A stretch of 64,000 nucleotides of DNA, from positions 3,100,001 through 3,164,000 of the forward strand of contig NZ_JAPEOR010000001.1 in NCBI RefSeq assembly GCF_026341125.1. Direction: 5' to 3'. Below, piece after piece: positions 49,169-58,350 of this stretch (positions are counted from its first letter, which is position 1; each line of letters begins with the position of its first letter). The translations under genes and the position numbers were made by a program. Source of the stretch: Streptomyces sp. NBC_01142. Its GTDB lineage: Bacteria; Actinomycetota; Actinomycetes; Streptomycetales; Streptomycetaceae. A model generated the notes under the pieces. That model worked only from the letters and a program-made list of their open reading frames with translations. It ran no database searches and was not told the origin of the DNA.

Positions 49169-51168
49169 TGCTCCTCCTCGGGGGACGGTGCGAGGCGGTC
49201 CGCGACGAACTGCCCCATGTTGCTGCTTGCGGGCCGGCCATGACCCTCCGGGTACAGATACAGGTCCAGCGCCTCCGCCGGCTTGTCCTCCTCGACGTTG
49301 ATGCGGTGGTCGTTGGCCCACGCGTCCTGGCGTACGCCCGTCACCTGCCAGGAGACTTTGACCCGTGGCTGGTTGGTGCGGATACGGAAGGCGTGGCCCT
49401 GGATCTCCCGGGACACCCAGGCGTGCGCCGCACCGATCGGGTTGATCGGGGTGAGCTGGTAGCGGAAGTCGCGGTTGAGGGCCTCGAAGTAGTCGGGAAG
49501 GCGGACGGTCGCCGCGCCCTCCTCGTTCGTGACGACGGTGCCGTCGTAAAAGTTCTTCATGTCGGGCGACTCGACGAACGAGTGCGAGAGGTATCTGTTC
49601 GCCGGGTCCAGGGGGTGATCGATCCTGAAGCCGCCGCCGTTCTTGTGCAGCGTGCCCCGGACGGCGACATCGCCCTCGAACCAGCCGGCCATCCAGCTGC
49701 CGCGCCCGATGATGCCGGTGACGCCCGAGGAATCGACGCCCACATGACGGCTGTTGACCTGGATCCCGCCGTCGTTCGTGTTCATCCGCAGGCCCCAGCC
49801 GAAGCCGGTGCCGAAGAAGCCGACCTGGTTGTCGTCCGCCATGCCGACGAACCCGCGGAGGCCCGGCCCGTTCTGGTGGAACCAGATGCCGGCCGAGTTG
49901 TCCCAGCCCTGCCGTACGCGCACCCGGGCCGGGATGTCGAGGGCGTCGCCCTCGCCCCCCAGCCCGATGGTCAGCCGGTCGATCCCGGACCAGAGCCGTG
50001 CGCGGCCGTCGAGCGCGTACCAGACCCAGCGCTCACCTGCTCCCGGGCCCTCGGCGAATCCCCCGAAGTTCCGGTCGGCGAAGGAGAATCCGCCCGCCGG
50101 GCCGCCGCTGTGGACCTCGTGGCCCTCGACATGCAGGGGCCGCTGCGCGGCGATCGAGCCGGGGCCGATGGTGACGCGGCCTTCCTGATCGATCACGATC
50201 CGGTCGACGCGCGCACCGTGATCGGCGAAGTGCCATTTCCCGTCGGCGCCCGAGTACATTCCGTAACTCCTTGCACCGGTGGAGGTGTTCGCGAGCTCCA
50301 GCCCCGAGCCCATCCCCGGCCCGGACGACGTCAGCCGCAGCGCCGACTCGTTCGTCGACCCCTTGTCGATCTCCAGACCCGCCGAAGGCGCGGATGTTCC
50401 GATGCCCACTCGGCCCGTGTCGCCCCGTACCGTCAAGGCCAGCCTGCGCGTACCGTTGACGGTCGACACCCGGTACAGGTCCAGGCTGCCGTCCTCCCGG
50501 GCCTGCAGATCCGCCGCCGCTACGTGTTCCACCCGCAGCTCGGACCCCGTGTCGACGGTCCGCCGCACCTGCAATTCGAGCCGCTCCAGCGATGCCCCCA
50601 CGGCCCGCCGAGGGCCGGACTCGATGGTCACGACCGAGCGCGCGTCGTCGTCGTTCACCGTCACCCGGGCCAGCACCACCTGCTCGCCCACGTCCTGGAA
50701 GCCGCTCTCGGGCAGCAGTCGCAGCCAGGGTGCGTGCAGCAGCACGAACGGATTGTCCGCTCCCAGTACTTCACGCCAGGTCAGCGTCAGCAGCCGGACA
50801 CCGATCGGCCCCGCCGTGCCGAGCGTGACCCCCTCCGCGCCGACCGGGACAGTGGGGATGTTCTGTACCTGCGTGGGATCCACGTCCGGGTCGACGATCG
50901 CGAACGACCCCTTCGCCAGTACGAGAAGGCGCCCCGCCGCGTCCAGCGCGGCGCCCGGTGAGACGGTCACCCCCGGCTCCGCCCGCTTGGCGGTGACCCG
51001 GAGCCCGTCGGCCACCCCCCATCCGTACAGGCTCGTGTTCCGTGCCTGTTCCATGGGCAGCAGATGGCTCTCCATGTCGGTCACGCTCTCGCCGTGTCCG
51101 GTAGGGCCTTCCAGCGGGGTGGGCGGGCTCGAACTCAGGTCCCAGTACTGCGTACGCATCAGCGCCAT
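49165..51168 (-). CDS. Fibre-like protein of the contractile injection system
   Basis: The 667-aa protein (ATG 51168; GTG 51192, which overlaps the previous stop, is an alternative) begins ALMRTQYWDLSSSPPTPLEG. It then has beta-rich repeats typical of phage-tail fibres: TGRVGIGTSAPSAGLEIDKG, DQEGRVTIGPG and repeated Gly/Asp-rich strands (WGLRMNTNDGGIQVN). A C-terminal globular part follows (HSFVESPDMKNFYDGTVVTN). Its place after tail protein I suggests target binding or a structural baseplate accessory. Systems that act inside the cell often lack fibres, so its presence matters for the mode of action. No sialidase-type self-cleavage motif was found. Confidence 0.75.
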   Translation of the reverse strand: MALMRTQYWDLSSSPPTPLEGPTGHGESVTDMESHLLPMEQARNTSLYGWGVADGLRVTAKRAEPGVTVSPGAALDAAGRLLVLAKGSFAIVDPDVDPTQVQNIPTVPVGAEGVTLGTAGPIGVRLLTLTWREVLGADNPFVLLHAPWLRLLPESGFQDVGEQVVLARVTVNDDDARSVVTIESGPRRAVGASLERLELQVRRTVDTGSELRVEHVAAADLQAREDGSLDLYRVSTVNGTRRLALTVRGDTGRVGIGTSAPSAGLEIDKGSTNESALRLTSSGPGMGSGLELANTSTGARSYGMYSGADGKWHFADHGARVDRIVIDQEGRVTIGPGSIAAQRPLHVEGHEVHSGGPAGGFSFADRNFGGFAEGPGAGERWVWYALDGRARLWSGIDRLTIGLGGEGDALDIPARVRVRQGWDNSAGIWFHQNGPGLRGFVGMADDNQVGFFGTGFGWGLRMNTNDGGIQVNSRHVGVDSSGVTGIIGRGSWMAGWFEGDVAVRGTLHKNGGGFRIDHPLDPANRYLSHSFVESPDMKNFYDGTVVTNEEGAATVRLPDYFEALNRDFRYQLTPINPIGAAHAWVSREIQGHAFRIRTNQPRVKVSWQVTGVRQDAWANDHRINVEEDKPAEALDLYLYPEGHGRPASSNMGQFVADRLAPSPEEEQ

Positions 51169-51188
51169 GTCACTCACTCCACAACTGG

Positions 51189-52901
51189 TCACTTCACGAA
51201 GACGGACAGGGTGTGCGCGGGTTTGTTCTGCTCGACGATCGTCCGGATGTCTCCCACCGCCTGGCGCCGCGCCTTCGTCCTGGCCGGCCCCTCGTCCGGG
51301 AGCCGGGATTCGGTGAAGTGGATGACGACGTCGAATTGGTAGGGCCGTACCCGTGACCAGAACGTCTGCTGCCCGGGCACATCGGGCTGCCCGGGATCGC
51401 AGACGATCAGCCGCCCGCCGTCGGCCGCCATCCCGGTGGGGTGGACGAACCCGCCGGGTTCGGTGATCCGCGTCGCGGCCGGGGAAGCCGCGCCGGGGTC
51501 CACCCGGAGGACGGCGGCGGGTTCCGCGACTTTGAGGACGAAGGGGTCGCCGGCCGGGGGAAGCAGCGGTTTCAGGCCGGTGTCCAGGACGTACAGCAGA
51601 CCCTCGGCGTCCTCGGTGACGGCGGCCGGTGCCACCAGCGGGTTGGCGGACGACAGCAGGGCCGTCTCGGTCCAGCCCGTCGCGCCGCCGCGGTCGATCC
51701 GCACCAGATTGCCGGGGAACTGCTCCGGGCCGGTGGGCCGTTGTGTCCCGCCGTCACCGACGATCAGGGTTCCGTCGCTCCGTACGAGCAGCGAGAGCGG
51801 CTCCACCACCGTGTGCAGCGCCGTGGCCGCCGAACTCACCGGGGACAGCTTGACCGTGATCACCTTGGGCACCGAACTCGACGGCGGGCCGAAGCCGCGG
51901 TCGAGCACCAGCAGATCCCCGTTACCGTCGACGCACATGGCCACCGGCCACAGGGGGGTGCCCGCGGTGGCCAGCGAGGTGACCAGGGCCGCCGGACGGT
52001 CGGTATACGGCGCCTCCACGGCGTAGAGCTTCCCGGAACGGTCCAGCGCGTACAGGGTTTCGGGCCGCTCGTCCCGGGCCGGCCGTACCGTCACCGCCAC
52101 GACCCGGGTCAGCGGCAGCGTGGCGGCGGCGACAGGGACCGGCTTGGGGGGCGAGCCCGCCAGTTCGTAGTGGCCCGCCGCGCCGATCCGCCACACCCGG
52201 CTCGGCAGCACCGGGGTGACGCCGTCGGGGGTGCCCGAGTCGCCGAGGAAGACGCTCCCGTCGGGGGCGGTGGCCACACAGGTGGGGCGCAGCAGCCCTT
52301 CCGCCCAGACCGTGCCGTCCGGGGCGAGGACCGGGCCCTGGGTCACGAGGGCGGCGACCGGGGTGGCGGCGGCGGTGGCGACAGGGGCGGTGACGAGCGT
52401 GGTCCGTGCTGTTCCGGGGGTGAGGGTCAGCACCCGGCTGCCGTCGTCCAGGGCGACCCGGGGTCTGAGCCGGCTCACCGCGTACAGATCCAGATAGGTG
52501 CTCAGCCCGGCCTTCAGGCCGCGCAGTCGGTAGATCCGGGCGATCTCGGAGGTCACTTTGCGCCGCTGGTACTCGTCCCAGAGCTGTTGGCCCTGCAGCG
52601 TCGGGAACTCAAGGGCGACCCAGGAGGCGAGCCAGGGCAGGAACCGTTCGGGCGTCTGCCAGGCATCGAACAGCCGGTCGAGGCGGGCGATCTGATCCGT
52701 GATCGGCGCGTGGGTGTGATCGCCGTGCGGGATGGTGACGCCGTCCGCGACGCCGGTCAGGATCTTCTCGAAGACGAGCAGGGCCCTGCCCAGCGAGAAC
52801 TCCGGGGCGTCGGGCTCGTTCTCCCAGAGCACGGGCGGGAGATGACGCAGATAACTGCTCTTCCCGGGGTTCCCCTCCGGCACGGCAGGTCCAGCGGTCA
52901 C
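51189..52901 (-). CDS. Tail protein I-like baseplate component with an inserted beta-propeller region
   Basis: The first ~150 residues of this 570-aa protein match phage tail protein I / Afp12-type baseplate proteins: YLRHLPPVLWENE, LVFEKILTGVADGV, ARLDRLFDAWQTPERFLPWL and IARIYRLRGLKAGLSTYLDL. From ~190 to ~500 it carries NHL-like repeats, such as PTCVATAPDGSVFLGD, PVAMCVDGNGDLLVLDRGFG and AAVTEDAEGLLYVLD. The conserved C-terminal segment VRPYQFDVVIHFTESR follows. The insertion more than doubles the usual length and may be a surface-exposed propeller binding another component. GTG 52901 has GGAGGA nine bases upstream. Confidence 0.8.
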   Translation of the reverse strand: MTAGPAVPEGNPGKSSYLRHLPPVLWENEPDAPEFSLGRALLVFEKILTGVADGVTIPHGDHTHAPITDQIARLDRLFDAWQTPERFLPWLASWVALEFPTLQGQQLWDEYQRRKVTSEIARIYRLRGLKAGLSTYLDLYAVSRLRPRVALDDGSRVLTLTPGTARTTLVTAPVATAAATPVAALVTQGPVLAPDGTVWAEGLLRPTCVATAPDGSVFLGDSGTPDGVTPVLPSRVWRIGAAGHYELAGSPPKPVPVAAATLPLTRVVAVTVRPARDERPETLYALDRSGKLYAVEAPYTDRPAALVTSLATAGTPLWPVAMCVDGNGDLLVLDRGFGPPSSSVPKVITVKLSPVSSAATALHTVVEPLSLLVRSDGTLIVGDGGTQRPTGPEQFPGNLVRIDRGGATGWTETALLSSANPLVAPAAVTEDAEGLLYVLDTGLKPLLPPAGDPFVLKVAEPAAVLRVDPGAASPAATRITEPGGFVHPTGMAADGGRLIVCDPGQPDVPGQQTFWSRVRPYQFDVVIHFTESRLPDEGPARTKARRQAVGDIRTIVEQNKPAHTLSVFVK

Positions 52902-52932
52902 AGTGTTGCCTCCTCCCTCGGGCCTCTCCGGC

Positions 52933-55155
52933 TCAGCTGTTCGACACCGTCGGCGTGACCAGATGGGCGCTGTCGGCGGCGGCGCACACCAGCTCGTAGT
53001 CGGCCAGCCGGACGGAGGCCGCGAAATCCGTGAGCGCCAGGGGCCGTTCCCGCTCGGGCTGGTAGTTGCCGGCCGTGCCGGCCGGGTTCAGCGGTGGGAA
53101 GTGGTAGGCGGGGATGTCGGGTTTGACCCGGAGGGTCGCGAGATAGCCGAGGTCGTCGGGCGGCCGGACAGCCTGGAACAGATCCGAACCGAAGACATGC
53201 TGTCCCACCTGCCAGCCCGAGCCCGACGGGCCGCCCCGGACCGGGTGCAGAAAGGCGTTGATCTTCCGTAGGGTGTCCTTCCTGATCTCTTCCAGGTCCG
53301 CGCCCGCGTCGGCCGCCTGCTTCCACACCACGATGCTCGCCTCGACGACGACCGGCAGATAGCGCGGCCCGTGCACCTCGAGCCGGGCGGTCAGATCCCT
53401 TCGCCGGTCGAGATGGGCGCGTACCGCCCGGAGCACTTCCCGGGTCGGTTCGGGCCGGGGCACGGTGAGATCCTGGTCGGGTACGACGATGACGTTGACG
53501 CTCCCCGGTGCACGGACGATCCCGGCGAAGCTCCAGGGATCCTCCTTCTTCCAGACCGGCGGGCTGCCGGGCCCGTTGGCGGTGTGCAGCCGGGGCCCCA
53601 GACAGCGGCTGATCCGGATCTCGCCCGCCGCTTCCCTGGCGAGGAACTCGTAGTCGTCGGCGGTGACCGCGCGGTCGCGGATCTTGAGCTGCTCCGGGGC
53701 CCGGCGCAGTGTCTCCTCGACCGGCTCCTCGTCGGCCCCGTCCAGGCCCGCGCCCGGATTGGTGACCTTGGTGATCCCGGACGGCAGCGCGCCGGCCGGT
53801 GTTGTGCCGATGACCGTGACCCGCCCGGGGGCGACATTGCCGCTCGCGCCCGCGCCGACATGCCGGTAGCGCAGGGCCCGTACGAGACTGCCGGCCGGCG
53901 GCACCGTGCCATGGCCCTGCCCGGTGCGTTCGTCATGGTTGCCGAAGGTGATCTCGGCGGTCACGGGGTCGGCCCGGAACACCTCGCCGGGGCCCGGCGG
54001 CAGATCGTCGACCAGCCGCCAGGGCTGCCACACGGGCGGCTCGCCCCGGCCCACCTCGACGACAAGCTCGCCGGGCGGCAGTTCGGAGTCCCGCCGCCGG
54101 AACAGCGGACGCCCGCGCAGTGGGAAGGTCTGGAAGGGCTCACCGGTGCTCTCGCCCAGCAGTTCGGGCGAGCGGATCGTCGGCGCGGAGTGCGCGAGCG
54201 CGGAGTTGAACAGGATCCGGTCGAAGCCGACGGCCAGCGGAGCGGGGGAGGAGTTGGTGATCCGTACACCGATCCAGAACCGGGCCTCCGTGACCGTCTG
54301 CGCCGGATCCCGGGCGGTCACCGTGCTCCACACCGTGCCCGGCGGACCGCCGCTGCCGGACGGCGGGGCCGTGGGGCGCTGGGCCCCCCAGTCGGCCGGC
54401 GGTCGCAGCCGTACGGTGCCGTCCTGGCGCAGCAGCCGCGTCCCGTCCACGGCCCCGGGAACGGCGGGCCAGGCCTGTGGCTGGACCGTGTCCTTCGCGT
54501 ACACCCAGCTCACCAGGGTCTGCGCGGGTGCCACCGAGTCCGGCACGGGCAGATAGAGCCGAGGGCGCAGCAGCACCTCCTCGGTGGTGGCCCGGTCGAA
54601 GCCGAGGCACAGCTGGACCGTCCGGTTCGGTTCCACGGTGACCAGGTACTTCCCTGCCGGCGGTCCGACGACAGCGGCCGACACCTGGTCGTACGACGCG
54701 GAGGCGGCACCCGCCGGGTAGGGGCCGATGAGGACCGCGTCGCGCAGGTTGACCGGCAGTACCGTCACCTCCTCGTCGGTCTCGAAGACGACTGGCAGTT
54801 CTCCCTCCTCCGAGGGGGTCTGGGCCTGCGTCCCGGCCGGTACGGTCACCGCGCCCGCGCCCGAGGTGAAGGTCAGGTGGGTGTGGGCGGGGGTAGCGGG
54901 GTCGCGTGTGATGCCGAGCAGGCGCAGAAAGGCGAGATAGTGCTTGTCCGGGACCCGGTTGAGCCGGTAGATGACGCCCTCGGCGAGCCAGGCGAACAGT
55001 TCGATGAGGGTGATGCCCAGGTCGCTGGGGTTGTGGTCGGTCCACTCGGGCGCGTACCGGGGGATCAGGGCGCGCATCTCGTCGACGAGTTCCTGCCAGC
55101 TGCGGTCGTCCAGATCGGGGGGCTGGATGCGCCCGCGCTCTGATTCGTAGGTCAT
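52933..55155 (-). CDS. Baseplate J-like wedge protein (Afp11-type)
   Basis: The 740-aa protein starts with the baseplate J signature: [40 protein letters not shown] and [22 protein letters not shown]-terminal wedge region holds [20 protein letters not shown] and [10 protein letters not shown]. In contractile systems this protein forms the baseplate wedges that trigger sheath contraction. The start at ATG 55155 overlaps the gp25-like gene's stop by 4 bp; the longer frame to 55299 is not needed. Confidence 0.88.
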   Translation of the reverse strand: MTYESERGRIQPPDLDDRSWQELVDEMRALIPRYAPEWTDHNPSDLGITLIELFAWLAEGVIYRLNRVPDKHYLAFLRLLGITRDPATPAHTHLTFTSGAGAVTVPAGTQAQTPSEEGELPVVFETDEEVTVLPVNLRDAVLIGPYPAGAASASYDQVSAAVVGPPAGKYLVTVEPNRTVQLCLGFDRATTEEVLLRPRLYLPVPDSVAPAQTLVSWVYAKDTVQPQAWPAVPGAVDGTRLLRQDGTVRLRPPADWGAQRPTAPPSGSGGPPGTVWSTVTARDPAQTVTEARFWIGVRITNSSPAPLAVGFDRILFNSALAHSAPTIRSPELLGESTGEPFQTFPLRGRPLFRRRDSELPPGELVVEVGRGEPPVWQPWRLVDDLPPGPGEVFRADPVTAEITFGNHDERTGQGHGTVPPAGSLVRALRYRHVGAGASGNVAPGRVTVIGTTPAGALPSGITKVTNPGAGLDGADEEPVEETLRRAPEQLKIRDRAVTADDYEFLAREAAGEIRISRCLGPRLHTANGPGSPPVWKKEDPWSFAGIVRAPGSVNVIVVPDQDLTVPRPEPTREVLRAVRAHLDRRRDLTARLEVHGPRYLPVVVEASIVVWKQAADAGADLEEIRKDTLRKINAFLHPVRGGPSGSGWQVGQHVFGSDLFQAVRPPDDLGYLATLRVKPDIPAYHFPPLNPAGTAGNYQPERERPLALTDFAASVRLADYELVCAAADSAHLVTPTVSNS

Positions 55156-55571
55156 CGCGGCCCCTCCAGGGAGAACGGATGGACGAGGCTGTGGATGTCC
55201 TGCGTGGCTCGCAGGCGGTAGGTGACGCCGATCAGCAACGCATCGCGGGTCTGGTCGTTCTCGACCACGACCTCGACGAGTTCGATACGCGGCTCCCATC
55301 GTCCGAGGCCCTCCTCGACGTAATAGCGGGCCAGGTTGGCCGTAGTGGCGTTGTTGGGCGCGAAGGCCAGCCGCTTGAGGTCGCAGCCGAAGCGGGGTCG
55401 CATCACCCGCTCGCCGTGTTGCGTGCCGAGGATGATCCGGATGGACTCCTCGACCTTCCTGGGACCGGCCGACTGAGCGAGGCCCAGGGTGCCGAGCCGC
55501 ATCGGGAAGGCGATGCCCCGGCCGTGGAATTCGATCGCCCCGGAACTGGAGCCGGAGTTGATCGGGTACAT
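55152..55571 (-). CDS. gp25-like baseplate wedge protein (Afp9-type)
   Basis: This 139-aa protein has the gp25/GPW lysozyme-like wedge pattern: [41 protein letters not shown] with the conserved EExI..IL.T..GER.M.P signature, and [14 protein letters not shown]. It links sheath and baseplate. It is coupled to baseplate J by ATGA overlap. Confidence 0.92.
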   Translation of the reverse strand: MYPINSGSSSGAIEFHGRGIAFPMRLGTLGLAQSAGPRKVEESIRIILGTQHGERVMRPRFGCDLKRLAFAPNNATTANLARYYVEEGLGRWEPRIELVEVVVENDQTRDALLIGVTYRLRATQDIHSLVHPFSLEGPR

Positions 55572-55590
55572 GATGTGGTCCCCGCCGCCG

Positions 55591-55950
55591 TCAGGAGGCC
55601 CGCAGCCTGGCCTGTCCGGCCACCGCGAACAGCGCCGTCTGCGGAGTCGTCCCGCTCACCGTGCCGTCGGTCGTCCCGCCGAGCGTGTCGAGCAGGACGG
55701 GGTCCCCGCCCGCCTTGAGCTTGAGGGCCTCGCCGGTGGTCACACTCTTGACGGTCAGGCACTTCACGAACGGCGGCGAACTCGACTCGGTGGTACCGCA
55801 GACAGTGACCGCGGATCCCACGAGCTCCGTCTTCCGCAGGACGGGGTGACCGCCGATTCTCAGCTTGGCGGAGCCCGCCGCCCGCACATTGCCGGCTCCC
55901 GGCAGATGCCCGCACCCCACCGTGCTCGCCGTCGTCACTACGTACGCCAT
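55591..55950 (-). CDS. PAAR-like spike tip protein
   Basis: The 119-aa protein starts at ATG 55950 with GGAGAG nearby. It is glycine- and valine-rich, with short beta strands: STVGCGHLPGAGNVRAAGSA, KLRIGGHPVLRKTEL, and a late GGDPVLLDTLGGTTDGTVSG. This suits the small conical PAAR/DUF4280-type tip that caps the VgrG-like spike. Cys and His residues (CGH, TVCGTT, VKCL) could bind a metal at the apex. It lies directly after the spike gene. Confidence 0.75.
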   Translation of the reverse strand: MAYVVTTASTVGCGHLPGAGNVRAAGSAKLRIGGHPVLRKTELVGSAVTVCGTTESSSPPFVKCLTVKSVTTGEALKLKAGGDPVLLDTLGGTTDGTVSGTTPQTALFAVAGQARLRAS

Positions 55951-55965
55951 CGCTCTCTCCACCCC

Positions 55966-57624
55966 TCACGTGACGTCGACCTGTGTCGCGTCCATCGAGA
56001 TCTTCGTCTTGCCCCCGGCGGCCTCCAGGCTGATGGTGCCCTTGGCCTTGATCGTCAGATTTCCGCCGGCTTCGATGGTGATCGAGCCGTCCCGGGCGTT
56101 CAGCGTGATGGCGCTGCCCGCCATGTCCCTGATCACCAACTCCCCGGTGTCCAGGGTGTCGTCGAAGGTGATGCTGTGACCGGCGCGGCTCTTGATGACC
56201 CGGATGCTGTTCGTGCCGTCCGTGTTGGTGGCCGGCGGGCCCTTCTCGACCGTCCACAGACCACCGAGGACATACGGCTTGCTCAGATCCCCGTGTTCGA
56301 AGGCGACCAGCACTTGGTCGCCGGTCTCGGGCAGCGCGTAGAAGCCCATGTCCTTGCCGGCCATGGGGCGGGCGCACGGTGCCCAGCCGCTGGTGAACTT
56401 CTTGGACAGGCCCGGATAAGACACCTTCACCCGGCCGAGCGGCACCGTCGGCGGAACGTCCAGCACCTCGTTGTTGTCCTCGACCTCGGCCACCAGCACG
56501 CCGTAGAAGCGCTCGGCCCGGTTGGGCGGGGGCTCTTCCACCAACTGCTTGCGGAGCAGGCCGAGGAGATTGGTATGACCGCGCTGGGTGATCGAGAAGT
56601 CGGTGGTGAACCCGCTGTCGTCCAGGCGGTGCGTCACCTTGCGCACCCGGTAGGTGCCGCCGAACCGCTTGCCGACGCCGCGGATCTCGACGTAGGCGCC
56701 CGCGGACAGGCCCGGTATGCCGATGCAGGAGCCGTGCCCCTCGTACATGCCCTCGAGCAGTTCGGCCAGCAGGGACCTGGCCAGCACCGCGGCGTCCAGC
56801 GGGTTGTCCAGGGTGTGCTTGCGGATGCCCTTGCGGACCAGCGAGGCCAGCAGGTCCATGGCGGTCTCGCCCAGCCGCTCGGCCAGGTCCGCCACGTCCA
56901 GGTCGGCGGCCAGCGCGGTGCTGTGGATGGTCTGCGCGAGTTCCTGGTTGTAGCCGCGGACGACCTGCAGACCGGCCAGCCCCGCGGCGGAGATCCGGGG
57001 CGAGAAACTCGACAGATTCCTGCCCCACTCCAGCACATGGGCGGCCGTGCGGGGACGCGGGAAGTGGAAGTGCAGCCGGTCCCACTCGACGTACACATCG
57101 AAGAAGTACTTCTCGGCGCGCGCCTTCAGGAACGCCATGTCGCTCTCGACCTGGGGGGTCTTGGCCGGGAGCCCCGGGGTGGGGTCCACGACCGGGATCA
57201 GACCGTTCTCCACCGCGATTCGCGCGGCGATGAGCCCGTCGTTCATCAGCGGGTACTCGGTGGGCTCCGGCTGGACGCGGCGCATCCGGTACGACTTGTC
57301 GTAGCCGGAGACCCGGATGGTGGGTGGACCGTCCCGGGGGAAGGACGGCTCGACGGAGGCGATCTCGCCGAGGAAGGCGGGCAGCAGTTCATTGCCGTAC
57401 CCGAGATGGATCTCGACGGTCCGGCCGGGATCCAGCAGCGCCGAGTCGAGCAGCGTGTTGCCGGAGTTGCGCAGGACCAGGGAGAAGGAGCCCGCAAGGT
57501 CCAGGTCGGTCTCGACGGTCAGGCTCAGCACCTGGTCGGCCACGTCGGCAGCGAGCGTCACGCCCGAGATACGCACGTCGAAGCGGGGCGCGTAGTACGA
57601 CGGTTCGGTCGCGGGTTCGGTCAC
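55966..57624 (-). CDS. VgrG/Afp8-like central spike protein
   Basis: The 552-aa protein joins a gp27-like part (residues ~1-340; IRVSGYDKSYRMRRVQPEPT, PQVESDMAFLKARAEKYFFDV) to a gp5 OB-fold (~380-460; GRVKVSYPGL, ETGDQVLVAFEHGDL). A C-terminal beta-helix of short repeats follows (~480-552; GSAITLNARDGSITIEAGGN, then LTIKAKGTISLEAAGG). It forms the trimeric spike under the tube. No enzymatic extension is fused to it. The start overlaps the LysM gene's stop by 4 bp. Confidence 0.92.
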   Translation of the reverse strand: MTEPATEPSYYAPRFDVRISGVTLAADVADQVLSLTVETDLDLAGSFSLVLRNSGNTLLDSALLDPGRTVEIHLGYGNELLPAFLGEIASVEPSFPRDGPPTIRVSGYDKSYRMRRVQPEPTEYPLMNDGLIAARIAVENGLIPVVDPTPGLPAKTPQVESDMAFLKARAEKYFFDVYVEWDRLHFHFPRPRTAAHVLEWGRNLSSFSPRISAAGLAGLQVVRGYNQELAQTIHSTALAADLDVADLAERLGETAMDLLASLVRKGIRKHTLDNPLDAAVLARSLLAELLEGMYEGHGSCIGIPGLSAGAYVEIRGVGKRFGGTYRVRKVTHRLDDSGFTTDFSITQRGHTNLLGLLRKQLVEEPPPNRAERFYGVLVAEVEDNNEVLDVPPTVPLGRVKVSYPGLSKKFTSGWAPCARPMAGKDMGFYALPETGDQVLVAFEHGDLSKPYVLGGLWTVEKGPPATNTDGTNSIRVIKSRAGHSITFDDTLDTGELVIRDMAGSAITLNARDGSITIEAGGNLTIKAKGTISLEAAGGKTKISMDATQVDVT

Positions 57625-58349
57625 GGCCGGGGTCCTCCTGAGCCGGTGGGGATGACCAGCGGCAGACCCGGCGGCAGGGCGAAGGGATCCTCGCTGTCAT
57701 TCGCCCCGGCGATCTCGCGCCAGCGGGCGGGATCGCCCAGATAGACCCCCGCGAGCGCGCTGAGGGTGTCCCCCGCCACGGTGATGTGCACGGTCGCGGA
57801 GCCGCGGAGCACGGAACGCGCCGTCTGCGCAGCGGTGTTCACGGCCGTGTTCGCAGCGGCGGAGACCGTCGGCGAGCCGACGAAGAAGCCACTGCGGATC
57901 TCGACATCGACCCGTACGTACTCCTGGAACCGCACGGACAGAGTGCAGCGTACGGGCGTGCCGTCGCGCAGGAACATGGTGTAGCGCTGGCCCGCGTCGA
58001 CCAGTACGCACTCGAAGTGGAAACGGCCCAGGGAGAACAGCAGGACCGGCGGGCCCTGGGTCAGCGGGTCCTTGTCGAGCAGCCGGACGATCGGCGCGGT
58101 ATGCCCGCGGACGTCCTGCGGGGGATCGGTTTCGTACGTGTCGAAGAACAGCTCCATGGTGAGTGCACGGGCCCTGCCGCGCACATACTGGACCGGCGGG
58201 CTGTTCAGACCGGGGATGCCGACCTCGGCGAAGTTGTTGCCCTGTTCGAGCCTGAACTCCTCCGGGTTGTACATGACGGGGAAGGCTTCGCCTGTCGACG
58301 TGTTCACGATCAGGGCCTTGGCCAGCTCGTTGCTCACGGGGGGTGGCAC
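57621..58349 (-). CDS. LysM-containing baseplate hub protein (Afp7-type)
   Basis: The 242-aa protein has a beta-rich hub domain: FPVMYNPEEFRLEQGNNFAE, RARALTMELFFDTYE and VDAGQRYTMFLRDGTPVRC. A C-terminal LysM motif follows: HITVAGDTLSALAGVYLGDP, then RWREIAGANDSEDP. It matches the small LysM hub proteins that join tube and spike in contractile injection systems. The start is GTG 58349, two bases after the DUF4157 stop. Confidence 0.9.
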   Translation of the reverse strand: MPPPVSNELAKALIVNTSTGEAFPVMYNPEEFRLEQGNNFAEVGIPGLNSPPVQYVRGRARALTMELFFDTYETDPPQDVRGHTAPIVRLLDKDPLTQGPPVLLFSLGRFHFECVLVDAGQRYTMFLRDGTPVRCTLSVRFQEYVRVDVEIRSGFFVGSPTVSAAANTAVNTAAQTARSVLRGSATVHITVAGDTLSALAGVYLGDPARWREIAGANDSEDPFALPPGLPLVIPTGSGGPRP

Positions 58350-58350
58350 G

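Noticed and set aside
48732..49301. 189-codon plus-strand ORF as a real lipoprotein gene
   Set aside because: There is no signal peptide, and most of it is antisense to the coupled coiled-coil gene. Only the first ~35 codons look like a gene remnant.
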